DNA from: Monosporascus cannonballus
Lineage: Eukaryota > Ascomycota > Sordariomycetes > Xylariales
Assembly (NCBI GenBank): GCA_004154925.1
Contig: QJNS01000296.1
Span: forward strand, 21,441-85,440
Direction of reading: 5' to 3'
Length of the DNA: 64,000 bases
Below are positions 34,222 through 46,074 of this stretch, in pieces; within the stretch, counting starts at the first letter, position 1, and each line of letters opens with the position of its first letter. The notes beneath the pieces are model-generated. The model made no database searches, was not told the DNA's origin, and saw only the letters and a program-made list of their open reading frames with translations. The translations under genes were made by a program, and so were the position numbers.

Positions 34222-36899
34222 TCAGTACTCGACCAGCCGCAGCTTCTTCCCAATGTCCTTCCTCTTCGCGCGGACGGACGCCCTCTCCGAAGCCTTCCCA
34301 TCCACGTTGTCGTGTCTCCCGCGGTGCTTAAGCGCCTGGAGCAGCATTCCCGAGTCGAAGAACCCATCTGTGTATATTTACGTTCAGCTAAGATCCAGCC
34401 GGTCTTGCTACTACAGCAAGGATGAGGGGAAAGGAAAAGAAATAGCTTACATCCGCCCAGTTCATCGTCCTCGCTCAAGGCCAAGCTGTCTTCGGTCGGC
34501 GACCTGGACCCGAGCGACGACATCGCCCCCGCCACGGCCTTAACGTTGTCGTGGCCCGTGATCATCCGGCCCCTAGCCTTCAGGCCCTTGGGCGCCTTGC
34601 TGACCGAGCCGATCTCGCGGGCCCGCGACTGCTTGGTCATGGCCGACTCCCGGTTCGTGATCCGCAGTATCCGCCGTATCTCGAGGAGGTAGCTCTCCAG
34701 GGTGTCCATGAACCTCTTGGTCTGGCGGTGCTTGCTCGATGCGCAGATGCTGATACTGTCGTCCTTGATGATATAGCCGATGCCGAACCCGTCCGCCGAG
34801 GTGGGCCCGAAGCCGAACTGCCGGAGGGACGGGTTGCCGCAGTTGGACGTGGACAGTATGGTGTTGTTCAGCTTATCCCAGCCGCTGTCGGTGAACAGAA
34901 GTGGCATCGGGTTGGAATCCCGTGAACGCGAGTTGGTGCTGTAGCCGCGCCCGCGCGACTTGGCGTCTCCGTCCACCGATATAGCGAATTCTCTCCGAGG
35001 GCTCCCGACCACGGACCCGAGTTCGGAGTTGCTTTCGGAGGGGCTGGTGTAGCCCGTACTGCTAGCCTGATCATCATCTTGGAGCCTCTGCCACACGCAG
35101 AACAGGGCGTACAGGTGGCGGTCGCAGCCTTCGGCCTTTGCGCTCTCCCTGGTGTTCGCCGTGTGCTTTCGGCAAGCCCTGTGCAGCGCCTCGACCTTCT
35201 CTTCCGGAGCATCATCAGCCCAGAATGTTTGGACAAATTTGACGGACTCCTCCGTAACCGATCGTATGGCTTCCGTTCGTCCGTGAAGGAAGACCTTGGT
35301 CATGGCGGGCTCGTAAGTACAGTCGATCCGTCCGTAGAGGCCGTAGTAAGCTGCCTGGAACGCCATCTGAACGAAGGCATCCGGCGAGAACCCAGCTGAG
35401 GTGATGAAATTCTTGCCAAAGCCGCCGAAGTCCAAGCACTCGAATTCGTTCTGGCCGATCAGATCTGCGAGTCGAGTTTCGGCGAAACGGACGGCGACCT
35501 TCAGCTCAGGCAGCATATCCCACTCCAGCTTGTACGGGTGCGTGTTAACATCCCCGAAACTTTCCGGGTCACGCTTCGTAGGGTCCGGGCTTGTTGTCTT
35601 CCATATACTCGGGGCGTTCCCGTTGATGGTCCTTGCAAATCGTAAGATGGTGTCTGTGTAGACGTCACTCGCGAATCGCAGCACCGTATGGCCGTCCACA
35701 CCGGTATGCTCGAAGTTGATGCCCGCGCTTCCGTTCTTGCAGACAATGATTTGCAGCTTGTCGTACCAACGATTGATGCATGTACCAATTTGCACTCCCT
35801 TCTCAATTTCACTCGTACCACACAACATATTCTGGCATAGCGCAGCCGCTGACTTGGGTTCCGTGTAATCGAGGCACAGCACGAAGAGTGCTGAGTCGAC
35901 GATACCCAGACATTCCGCGTTATTGGATCCCTCCTCCTTGGTCAGTGCGTCTCTCAGCCCCGACCAGACCTTCCGGTTTTCTGTGCTCAGAACACCAAGA
36001 GCACTCTTGGCTGCGTCTTGGATGGGTATATGGGCAGCGTCGTCGACAATTGTCTGGAGATTGACGACTATGTCCTTCTCACACATGATGAGATCTGAGT
36101 TGTCGTCAAGGACGTCAAACCAGTAAAATTGCCCATGGCAGAGCACCACAATGTGCTTGGAGTCAGGGTCCTGTTCGATTTGGCATCCATGCTCGGTGGG
36201 TACTCGCGCCGTACCGAAGAGCCGCGAATACTGATACATATCCAGGGGCTTCCCTTTGAGCGTATCCGGTGGCAGTTCTTCCCGACGGACTGCCCGGACG
36301 AACTCCAGGGCTGACACGACCAGCGATGCGGCACGGGTGACCTGGTTGTTCCTCGCCGGTGTGGGGTCATCCTCGAGCAAGAAGAAGGGATTCAAGTTCA
36401 GGACGACGGGGTTATCAAAGTTAAGGTACGAGTCGTACCCTCCTCTCTATATCAGCGACATGACACTTTTCTCGGGACAGGGTTTTCACAACTTACAGAA
36501 CTGCTCTATGTAACTCGTCTTTCCCATGGCGTAACTGCGCAGCTTTTCTTGGAGATATGGACCATCCTGTTTCAAGAATTCTTGAACCGCGGCCTTCGTT
36601 TCTGCGTGTTCTCGAGGGCTCTGCAGTGGCTTTAGGGCGGCAAGGTATTTGGTGCAAGTACTCTCAAGTTCGGGGATGGGTAGTTTAGGAAGACTGTCTT
36701 GAGCGGCGAACGTGATGCCGCCTTCCTTGGGGGCCTCTGAAACCGTCGTCATTGCGACTCTGGGATGTTCTGGCTTGGTGGTTATTGATTCCTCGGTTGG
36801 TAGATCCGGGACAGATCGAGGAACGGAGGCCAGTGGGCTGCCGTTGAGCGTTTCACCAAGAGACTTTGGCATAGCAAAGATACGAACTTGAGTAGGCAT
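34222..36899 (-). CDS. Carnitine O-acetyltransferase (choline/carnitine family)
   Basis: Transfers acetyl groups between CoA and carnitine, allowing acetyl units to move between compartments during growth on acetate or fatty acids. Three exons, 36899-36497, 36439-34451 and 34367-34222, give 845 residues. Introns are 57 and 83 bp with GTAAGT and GTAAGC donors. N-terminal family region: LPKLPIPELESTCTKYLAAL, then SYIEQFWYDSYLNFDNPVVL. The catalytic His is in EHTGVDGHTVLRF (about residue 378). The C-terminal substrate/CoA part has STSNCGNPSLRQFGFGPTSA and DGFGIGYIIKDDSISIC. A Ser/Arg-rich insert of about 55 residues (near 593-647) interrupts the usual fold, and there is a ~90-residue N-terminal extension. 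The protein ends RLVEY, so there is no PTS1; with no obvious mitochondrial presequence, a cytosolic enzyme of the YAT2/FacC kind is likeliest. The exact paralogue is uncertain. Confidence 0.92.
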
Positions 36900-39800
36900 G
36901 ATGTTAGTCGGCTTCGGGGATGAATTAGGCGTACAGAGGCGAGACGAAGATGCTAATGTTCAGGCCGCGCAGGGCTGTGCGGTAGAAGTAATGACAATCG
37001 TGAAGACAGTAGGCCGGCATTCCAACCTTCCTCGTAACACACTTGTGATGGTAGCTTAATATCCGCGGAGGATATGATATCTATGGAAGCATCCAGTTCC
37101 AATATGGAGATGGCTAAGTACATATAAATCTAGAGCAAGTATAGGTGGAGGGAAGAACCACGGGTGTTAGACAGGGGGTGGGTCTCCACGGCTTCTACTG
37201 TACGTTGTATGGGAAGCCACGACAACGTCGGTAGCAAGGAGATAATCACATGTATGGAAGGGTACTACTAGAAGTAGGGTAACTCACCTTCTAGGCAAGG
37301 AAGTGAGTGGATAAACGATTGGGTCTAGTCGCCTGAAGAGTCTCGGTTAGACTTCCGCAAGACCGACGACAGATAATGCAATGCGCGTTGTTTTACGATC
37401 TGCCGAGAAATATGGATAAAGTATTTGGGAAGAATACTACCAGAATACTACTCACAGGTGCGTCGAGTACTACAAGTCTGGCGGGCCCTTTTGTATTTAT
37501 CGCTCAGCTAGAACTGGCCCAGGCTCATGTTACGTCGCAAAAATGCGTCATATGAAAGTTGTAAGATGGCGGATATGTACTGTAGTCTGGTGGCAGAAAT
37601 TAGTTTCGACCCTTGTATCCCCTTAAGACTGTATCGCACTTCGGCTGATGGGCCAGTGGAGTGAGGATTATCTTCCGTTTGTCCAGGCAGTGAAGAGGTC
37701 TAGAGCTAATAAGGAGTCTCAGACTCTCAGCAGAAGTTCAACAGGCGCGCAATTTTCTCCAGTAACACCGGAGTATCAAGGGAGCAAGGCTTGCCTTGTT
37801 AGATCCGGAAAAGGCGTACGTCAAGATCCACCTCCACCTGGTCGAACTGTCCTGAGAAGTGGGCGACCTATAATTACTGTATGGAGGAGACGATAGCAAG
37901 TTCCGACCCCACGGGGTTGTTAACTCGTGTGACAAGAAAGTCCGAGGCGTCGGCATCTAGGAAGGAATCGATGTGTACTTACATAGACAAGTTAAGGGTG
38001 AGGAAAGGTGGTTCTCGGGCAAGTGGATGGCCTCTGGTTGGTCGCCGGAGGTGGAACGGGTCAAGTCTTCGGGAAAGCCATACCTACCTAGATAATCTAA
38101 AAATGACTATATAACTCTGCTGTAGTACCTCGCTTAGTTAAGGTAGTCGTTGGGCTAGTCGATAAGCGCCCTTGAGTAATGAACTGTACTGGTTAAGTTG
38201 GAAAGACACCGGGCATGTGGTTAGTAAGTTTTAACGTCAGCAATGCTCCATTCCCAGCGCTAATATCAGCCGCAAGATCAAGACCGCCACACTGCTTCTG
38301 TATCGTCCTATGTGTGTATCAGGAGACCTGAGTAAACACACTCGGATGGTAAGCGACGTGTGTAATAAAGATCAAAATAAGGTATGTGATATGATCACGG
38401 GAGCTTCTGCCAGTCGTATGATGAGTTGAAAGGGAGATGTGGATCCGGCAAAGAAAAAACGCAATGCAGCCCCAAATCAGCCAAAGAAACCAAAAGACTG
38501 CAGGCTGGAAGGGCAGGAGCGCTTTTTCGCGCCTGTTGGTTCCGAGATGATTCTAGCAATGCGGAAATGGCAGCTGCCCTGGTCACAACCCACATCGAAG
38601 TGCCGGGGGGGAAGAGAATGCGAAAGGCGAGCATGTGAACGCCGGGTGGGCGTATCTGCGCTTGGCATAGTCGGTAAAGCTTAAAGCACGGCTCAATTGT
38701 AGGCGAAATTAAGAGCCACGGGATTGGCTACCAGAACAGATAAGGAACTGCCCTGATTTGAGATCCGTCGGGATCATTCTCTTACTTTCCCGTCCCAGCT
38801 GGCTGCCTAACATTCCCTGCAGTAAGCAGATACAAAACTCGCCAAGTGGCCGAGACATATGTAGACCCTTGGTTGACATCATCGCCTATGACTGGTAACT
38901 GTGTGCCCCTGCATGCGGGCTTTTTTAACGTCTTTTCCCCTCATGTTTCGCATGCAGTGCATGGCATGGCAGTGGAGTCCCGGCTGCGGGGAGCTGTCGT
39001 GATTCGGCAACCCCCCAGCCCCCACCGGCCTACTGGATCTTGGGAGTGCGGCGATAAGATATGGGGATTCCCCCTTATTGATTCGGAATTTCTGTGCATA
39101 TGGATCAATGGGCTCAGGTTCCTTCACTGAATGCGATACACTTGACGGGCATATGGAATAGTTACGTCAGATATGTCGTCGGAGCCGCCGGTTCCCAACG
39201 TCTGCGAAGGTGGGGTAGGCTTAGATGGGCGTCCTCGTCGATTCCAACCTTGAGTTAGGCCTCCTTTCATTCTGCGGGTTCGCATTGTCATCGCATAGGA
39301 TAAGATCGGGAGGAAGAGGAAGCCGTGGGCCAAGATCGTAGGGATCAGGATCTTAGAAGCCCTTATCATTGCAAGCGGTAAGAAGCTACCTACCAACAGT
39401 CACAAGTGTTTTCTATTCCATATGCGCCTTAAACGGTGGGCAGCACTCCGCTGGTGTCTCGAATGTTCGCCTCATGAGGGAGAAAGTATCTATCTGGACA
39501 ATTGTGAGCTGGACTAAGAACATCCACATCCGAGATATGGACGTACCAAGCACCGGCTAGAGGTGCAGTAGCCACTACTCGAATAGATTTCTCCAACCCG
39601 CGTCCCCTGCATGGGAATTCAAGGCGACGGTTCGAAATAGATTCTGTCACCGAGGATATTCCGTATATCAGAAAGTGTCGGTCAGTTGGGGAAATTTATC
39701 TTCTTCTACTCCTATGTTCGGATTCTTATTACCCACCACTATATCTCTTCGGACGTCAGAAGACCATGCTGCAAGTTCCCCTGGCATTTCGAAAAGTCTT

Positions 39801-40794
39801 GGGCTCGCATCAGTTAGGCTGCTTAATCACGGGGGAAGCGGGTTCCTTCGTGACCACAGGACGTTATGTTCGCCCCCGACTCTTTTACCTGAACACCGTA
39901 GACGTACTGTCCTACACGCCCGTCGCCCTCTACACTTCAGGGGCCGCTTCAGCAGCAAGAAGTAGAATTCACCCCGGTGGACCCTAGGAGGTCCGGTAAC
40001 ACCTGTGTTATATGATCTTATGCATGCTTGTGTATTTATATGATTAGTGTAGAGTGAGATAATAAGCAACATGCGCATCGCATGGGGTCCCGTTGTGCGA
40101 TCATGGGCGCTTCAAAAGGGGTCATTGGGAGCACAGAAGCAACGTCAACATTTTAGTCTAGAATGAGAGGGCTTGACTCTAAACCATGATAGGCAACATG
40201 GAGTAAATTGTCTACTCGGTGGACGCCCTGGATATCAAGGCAGTTTTGGGCCTTAGTACAGTCAGTGTTGGTGCTCGTTAAATTCAAATTATTCCCCCCC
40301 GTAAGAGCTTCAATTCCCCCTAGTGCTACAGTGAACCACGCACGAGCCGTGATAGCCTAGGAGGGCTACGACGGCAGCTATAAAATTTTTGAAGTGTGGA
40401 CTGGCTGATGTTGCTGAGCCTGTTGAGGTCGGGGCACTGTTGATGCGAATGTAGACATTTTATGTAGATGACTGGCATATAGTTCTAGGTGCTGTAGACG
40501 TGCGCCTAGCCTTTCCCACCCGCCGGTGATGTGTTAAATGTCAAACCACTTCCAAAGTAACTCACCTTTAGGGGACGAGCCCAGTTCGAGTAAAAGCAGA
40601 CTTGTGATGTAGTATCCATCGACTTCATCAGCTCGAAATTTTTCACGATTGTTGTAAGAGGGATAGCACTCCCCTCGGTGTTCCTTTTAGACGTAATATG
40701 TACATTCGTGCCTGTTCCTCGTACCCTATATGATACATTCATCATTCCTACAACACGATCGCCCCCAACGCAATAAGCGGACCGATTCACCCAC
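36900..40794. other. Long gene-free stretch
   Basis: About 3.9 kb with only short overlapping frames on both strands, none with a recognisable domain, matched splice sites or codon structure. I see no clear inverted or tandem repeat here. It could hold non-coding transcripts or heavily decayed genes that I cannot read. Confidence 0.5.
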
Positions 40795-41622
40795 TTATTG
40801 GTTCGCCATCCTGATGGCCTCGGCCTCCTGCCGGGCCTGGGCCAACATCCGCTCCTCGCGCCGCTTGTCGTCGATGTACTTCTTCATGATGGCGCGGTCG
40901 ACGGCGGCCTTCTCGCGCAGCTCCTCGACCTGCTGCATCTCGACCTGCTCGTCAGGCGTCGGCACCACCACTGTAGCTCCCGTCTTCTGCATGAACTCAT
41001 CGTAGATAGCCTCCGAGTGCCGGTTCTTCATGTCGATCGTGACCACGCGCTCGCCCTCCTCAGGCGCCGGCGCCGGGCACTCGCCGGTCGTGCTCGAGTG
41101 CGGCTGCTGTGCCAGCGGCACAATGTTCCTCGCCGCCGCCGCCACCAGCCCTGTCCCCGTCGCCGTCTGTCGGAAGTAGATGGACATCGTCGCCGGCCCG
41201 GACTGGTTCTCCGACCGGTTCACCAGCATCGGTATCGCAGGGTTCCAGAACTTCAGTCGCGGGAGGCACGTCCTCCAGAATTTCCTGCAGCGCCATCCTG
41301 TCAGTCGGACTGCTCACTCGTTCCTTTTCCCGGCTAAGAAGGAACCCCCGGGAAAGACTCGTACCGCGGCCCGAAATGACCCTCGTTCCACTTCAGCGCA
41401 AAATCCATGTGTATTCGCGTGATCTCTGGTGGTAATACCGCTGCGCCTTGGCCATACCGTAATGCCAATAACTGCGACAGTCCGTCAGGTGGGAGTTCCA
41501 GTGCTTCTCACACGCTGTGCGGGTTCACCTTCTGGAGACAATTGTCAGTAACAAGCGGCGAGTTTGTATATCACCGAACGTACAGCTTGTAATATGTGCA
41601 TGCGCTTTCCCGGGTTCACCAT
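40795..41622 (-). CDS. mrp49: Mitochondrial ribosomal protein mL61 (Mrp49)
   Basis: Component of the mitochondrial large ribosomal subunit with the L51/S25/CI-B8 thioredoxin-like domain. Three exons, 41622-41584, 41471-41365 and 41284-40795, give 211 residues. Intron 1 runs GTACGT to GTCGCAG with branch CTGAC. Intron 2 runs GTACGA to GCTGCAG with branch CTGAC. Both joins keep the frame and together give MVNPGKRMHILQALLALRYG, GQGAAVLPPEITRIHMDFAL, then HFGPRKFWRTCLPRLKFWNP and NPAIPMLVNRSENQSGPATM. The pattern (G-x-GAA-x-LPP, GHxGxRKFW, LPRLKxxNPAxP) is that of the family. The C-terminal half is a Glu/Lys/Arg-rich helix (EELREKAAVDRAIMKKYIDD) typical of the longer filamentous-fungal form. Starting at 41229 would cut off most of the domain. 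Confidence 0.9.
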
Positions 41623-42460
41623 CTCGACCCTCCACGAGCTCAATTGCTCGTTTGATGCTCAGATATGGGTAGTTAATACGGCCGCATCACTGAAGCTAGG
41701 TACCCACCTATTGACTGCAGATGTTTCCCATAAATTTCAGGGACCCAAGCATTATCGGAGCTAGTGATGATCCGGGCTCGCCGCCTGTGGGGCACACGGA
41801 GCCTTTGGAAGCCACACTTTTAGCCGCCGCCGGCTAAGTATTGCACTGCCATTGGCTGATGAAAGTATCCGCGTCAATACGTACTACAGCGTCGAGACTG
41901 ACAGGAGGGGAACATCTTGGGCAAAAATCATGCTCCTCTTGTCCACCCCCAAGACATGCACGTTATCTTAGCCCCAATCCTATGTAATCGACTTGTGGTG
42001 ACGATTCGACCAGCGAGAAGTACATTTGTGTGCACCATTAGGAGAGGTCAAAATGTGGAATAGAAAAGACTATCGAACTGGACTCGAGAGCAAAAGAAAG
42101 GAACTCTCGATCTGGGGAATTGAACCCCCGACACCAGCGTATAATCTTCTTTATAGAACGATGACAAGCAGGTATCTATCTCCAAACGGATAAATGAGTA
42201 GGGCGTTTGACTTTCATCGCAATATCTTTTTCTCCGCCGTCCAAGTTATTCAACCTGGCCCTCCGCGTTTCCGGTCGTCTGCGCCGCCGAGTCATCTAAT
42301 CTGCATCTAAATATTCTTGACGCCTTGCGGTTAACCGCATGAGCGTTCTTGCTGGCCCTAGCGCCCCTTATATAGCGTTGAAGATGTTACGACATCTTAT
42401 CCTTAATACAGTCCTCTCCCGCCTCTTATTACCTATTGTTTGTTGGCCGTTCTCGCCGCC
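41623..42460. other. No gene; tRNA-like relic inside
   Basis: Upstream region of mL61. Nothing coding is recognised. A tRNA-like 3' fragment lies at about 42092-42125. Confidence 0.5.
42092..42125 (-). other. tRNA-like 3' fragment (B box)
   Basis: On the minus strand, GGGGGTTCAATTCCCCA followed by GATCGAGAG looks like a T arm (with one mismatched pair) and a 3' acceptor strand, containing a B box (GGTTCAATTCC). Upstream, no convincing anticodon arm, D arm or matching 5' acceptor strand can be folded, so the amino acid cannot be assigned. It is likely a decayed tRNA or tRNA-derived repeat. Confidence 0.35.
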
Positions 42461-42756
42461 ATGAATAAGCCAAAGACTAGGCCCGCCGAAGCTTCTATCG
42501 AAGGTACCGAGGTCAAGGTCGCCAAGTCTGATGTGGTCATTGCCGGCGCATCTACCAAACCCGAGACTACATCTGAAGCTTCCGATGTCAAGTCCGACGA
42601 AAGGCCTCTACTGCCAAAGAGGCCACCGTAAAAGAAGAACAGAGCAAAAAAGCCAATAATACTCGACCTTCTGTGGGCAAAGTGTTGCAATTCTTCAGCC
42701 TAGGGTGCTGTATAGGTTACTCCTTTCTAATAGGGGTGGGGAGCAGCCGCATATAG
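42461..42756 (+). pseudogene. Possible small gene with a frameshift
   Basis: An ATG in good context (GCCGCCATGAAT) at 42461 opens 56 codons rich in Ala, Lys, Glu, Ser and Thr (MNKPKTRPAEASIEGTEVKV) and stops at 42631. Around 42598 a shift of one frame lets the same composition continue (TAKEATVKEEQSKKA) and end in a hydrophobic tail, KVLQFFSLGCCIGYSFLIG, stopping at 42756. The continuity of amino-acid bias across two frames suggests one broken gene. There is no family match, so this is weak. Confidence 0.35.
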
Positions 42757-43606
42757 GCTGTTAGCTCCTTTGTCCTTGCAATCCTGAGGCCACAAATCAA
42801 AGCTTTTTCGATCCTTTCAACGCTCCAACAACGAATCACCACATCTGCCAACACTTTCTATCAAAAACCCACCAAAAGAAATGCTCATCTTCTTATGACA
42901 TCGGTATAGAGTTAGCCACGTCACTGAAGTCCTTTGCCGCAGCTCTTCTAGGCTTCCCGGAGGGATAGACCATCTACGTACGGCCCACTCAGCAAGCCCC
43001 CTGACCACTTCAACACCACATAAATATCACCAGCCAGGAGTCGACAATTATCTACGTTATACGTCGGCTTCATCGCCGATTTAGGACGGGTTCATGTATT
43101 TATGCACAGCTTAGAACATTTCCCTTTCATCGTGATGAGAATCAACCATTCAAAGAAACTCGTTGCTCCAAATCTTCCTCTACAGCTATAAGCTTCTTAC
43201 TAGCAGAGATCTTGAGTATATTTAGCGGAGGTTACTGTACTTCCAGCATCCCTGATGCCTTGCGCACCTTCCCCGATACATCCCTTAAGAGAGAAAGTTG
43301 GTGGCTGCCTATAGCCTGTTACAGGCTGGTTGTCTGTGATGGTACTAACTCAGGAGACTACAAGACTGTCAAAATATCAGAAGAGACTGCAGAAGAAAAC
43401 AACAACGCCTAGTCTAGCTATGAGGAGCGCATCTGTAATATTGACAACACTGACGTTATATGACGCTCTGGGTCTCAATAGATGCCCTGGGCCTAGTTGT
43501 TGTTTGTATACACCATCGACCAACGAACTCCTTATGCTGTCAATTTTGATTAACTTCCTGATACCAGGTACCCGTCGTTAGCGTGTCTTCCTCACCCTGA
43601 ACTGGT
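42757..43606. other. No gene seen
   Basis: 850 bp of AT-moderate DNA before the 3' end of the DUF6594-type gene, with short frames only. Confidence 0.5.
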
Positions 43607-44419
43607 TTAACTTATAGGCGCCATACTGGCACCAACAAAGACGACGAGCACAGCAGCGTAGGCGGCAACGGCCGCAAGTACGTCCTTCCCTGCTGCATTA
43701 TCAGCGTATTCAGCCACCCCCGAAGCAAACAACACCGTGGCCACCGACGACGTGATAAGGCTAGTTTTTAGACCTGGAAGCAATGCCATTATTAGCATTG
43801 GTATGATAAGCGCCAAACCCCCGAAAGTTCCCATCATCAGACGGTTCAGGAATGCCTCCTCCCGCTCCTTCTCGAGCCGAATCTCCCTGTTTAACTCCCT
43901 GAAGTGGCAGTCTATCGGATGTCTCTCGCTAGGCTCTGAAATGATTTGTATGATGGTTCGCAAGGGCCCGAACACGGGGAATATCCCCAGCATTCTCTTT
44001 CCTTTGTGTTCAGGGTTCGCAATAGGCTCCTGAGAGAATGTCTCGTAATCTCTCAGAGCATTTGCTGATCGTACTTCAGCGACTCCACTTGTCGTACCAT
44101 CTTTCTGGTCTTGGGGCTTACCGTATTTGTGTAGCAATTGATCGAGCTCATCATTCATGCTCTGAAGCCGACTGCCGCTTACCATATCAGGCTTTGGTTT
44201 CATTGCATCTTTAATTGAATCCACCTTGTCGAGAATCTCGCGCTGGAGGCCATAGATTCTCTCTCGTTGGACCGTGCGGAAGTTCAACACAATGTGGCTC
44301 CGTGGGTTTCTTTTCCTGACAATGCCGAGATCATCGAAAGCACCGCGCAAAACGTCAAAAATGTGGATGGTTGACGCCGTTAGGCGAAAAGCCTCCGCCA
44401 CGCCAAAAGTCTCCGCCAT
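43607..44419 (-). CDS. DUF6594-type membrane protein
   Basis: 270-residue protein, single open frame from an ATG at 44419. The N-terminal two thirds are helical and charged (RERIYGLQREILDKVDSIKD), with a SRLQSMNDELDQLLHKYGKP segment. Then comes the family-like block HPIDCHFRELNREIRLEKER followed by three closely spaced C-terminal membrane helices (GTFGGLALIIPMLIMALLPG, LITSSVATVLFASGV and VLAAVAAYAAVLVVFVGAS). This arrangement, with helices only at the C-terminus and a soluble coiled region before them, is that of the DUF6594 proteins common in filamentous ascomycetes. The role is unknown. The N-terminus is shorter than the usual family length and the first ~30 residues do not look conserved, so an upstream exon may be missing or the gene may be partly eroded. 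Confidence 0.72.
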   Translation of the reverse strand: MAETFGVAEAFRLTASTIHIFDVLRGAFDDLGIVRKRNPRSHIVLNFRTVQRERIYGLQREILDKVDSIKDAMKPKPDMVSGSRLQSMNDELDQLLHKYGKPQDQKDGTTSGVAEVRSANALRDYETFSQEPIANPEHKGKRMLGIFPVFGPLRTIIQIISEPSERHPIDCHFRELNREIRLEKEREEAFLNRLMMGTFGGLALIIPMLIMALLPGLKTSLITSSVATVLFASGVAEYADNAAGKDVLAAVAAYAAVLVVFVGASMAPIS

Positions 44420-44682
44420 TGCCTCGGATCAAATGCTGGCCGCTGCAAATTCATAAACAAAATGTCATCTCAAGACTGGGCGAGAAAAGGAAGTTGGGAA
44501 CGGGTGTAGTTGGGATCGAGAGGTCTTATATGATAATAGGGAATCATCGGCATCACCCAATCACATCACTTTATCTGGCGTACATAGATTCAATAATATT
44601 TTACTAATTAGACCCCAGAACAAGATAGGGTAACTTACCCGTGCAAACCACTTTAGGCGATTCCGCCGGCTTCAGCTCAATA

Positions 44683-45602
44683 TTATGCGCCCCGAGTGAA
44701 GCTAGTCTCCCTGTATGTCCCACCCCCTACCCGACTGAGATCCGATGAGAACGTCTCTATTTCAGTGAACTCCTGCTTCCTGCATAACTCAGTTGCTTCA
44801 AGTGTGCTTTCGAGGTATGCCGGTGTGTTATTTAGCCGGCATTGCTGCACTCCCCAGTCAACTAGTAATGAAGCAGCTCCGCGCGTCTCGTACGCTGGAT
44901 CGGCCCCTATAAACGTGGGTCCTGTTGTGATGATACCAGCCTTCGCCTCACCATTCTCATTCTCAGTATAGGCCGGCGGAAGTAAATCAGGGGCAGTACA
45001 TGGGAGCAACTAAGGGTATGGGCAAAAGCATGCTTGGCCGCAGCAGACTTCTCAAGCAGTAAGGGGCAATATATATGCATCAAAAAAGCATAGCCTTATT
45101 GGAGACGCCATTGGTCGAAGCTCATGAGGTTCAGAATGGAGGTGTAAGCATACGGTAGCACGGCATCCCACCAAGAGCTCTCCGCTGAGCTTCTTCCGTC
45201 TTTCTCGTCCAGTCCTCCAATATATCCCAGTTGGTTCCGTCAGGGAAGGCCCAAGGCGGCTCTGTATAGTCTTCACCACCCGCTACTGGATGTGACCACT
45301 TCGCAAACGCAACGATTGGAACTTCCCTTTGCTGCTTGGTATCTTCTTCCTCTTGATCAAGAGAATTGCCCGGAACCCCGGTGGCATAGGGATCCGGGAC
45401 ACCCTGGACAACCAACACGGTCGTTTTCGGATCGTTTATATCGGCGACCGCCTTCGCTTTGATCGCTTCCTTCAACGCCTCGTGCAGGGCGGGCATTGGG
45501 AATTGAGCCCGAAGCATTGCGTTGGAGCCGGAATGCGGCCATGTGGATCTCCGCGATTCGGCCCGCATCAGCCCCGTGGGCTCGTGAGAGGAGCAGCGGC
45601 AT
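44683..45602 (-). pseudogene. GNAT N-acetyltransferase with 1-base frameshift
   Basis: Acetyl-CoA-dependent N-acetyltransferase fold. From the ATG at 45602 the frame reads MPLLLSRAHGADAGRIAEIH to a Phe at 45533-45531, then continues only if one base (45530) is skipped: GSNAMLRAQFPMPALHEALK, VVQGVPDPYATG and VAFAKWSHPV, a typical GNAT beta-strand region. An intron at 45153-44922 (232 bp, GTATGC to CAACAG) joins PCYR to PTFIGADPAYETRGAASLLV, which holds the acetyl-CoA-binding motif A (here ETRGAA for the usual R/Q-x-x-G-x-G/A). It continues with TPAYLESTLEATELCRKQEF and ends at 44683. Apart from the one base, all key segments are present, so the break is recent or is a sequence error. The substrate is unknown. 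Confidence 0.78.
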
Positions 45603-46074
45603 TCTTTTTAACACGGCCTCGGGGGAAACCTCAGAAGATGAGACTAGTTGTTCTTTAACGCTGATAAGAAGACTTCATATAGGTTAAAGTGGACTCACTC
45701 TGATGATTAAGGAGAAGAGTGCTGTGTCGCTATTTGAACGAACCACAATTAAAGGTGCACATACTATCCTCTTGGCATGCGGCGGAAACCCGTTCAAGAC
45801 GGGAAGTCTCGAAGGCAGAGCTTGACAAGAACATTCCAGCTTCTACCCATTCAAACTTACCAACTACATGGAGCAGTTCCTTGTTTTACCGCCGACTTTT
45901 CACACTGTAGTAAAGTTTGTGGTACGGGGAGTTCGGCAAAGCTGGCCCGATACTGACTTGGATCGAAATGAGCATGATGCATGACGCATAGTGCTACGTC
46001 TAATGGCGAGCTGTCAACTGTTAGGATCAGGAATCATGATTGGGCCTCAGGATATTAAGCCGAGTACGGACTGA
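45603..46074. other. No gene seen
   Basis: Upstream region of the GNAT gene. No supportable feature. Confidence 0.45.

Noticed and set aside
36900..40790. Short frames in the long empty stretch (for example 39675-39965, 38846-39130)
   Set aside because: No recognisable motif and no consistent codon structure.
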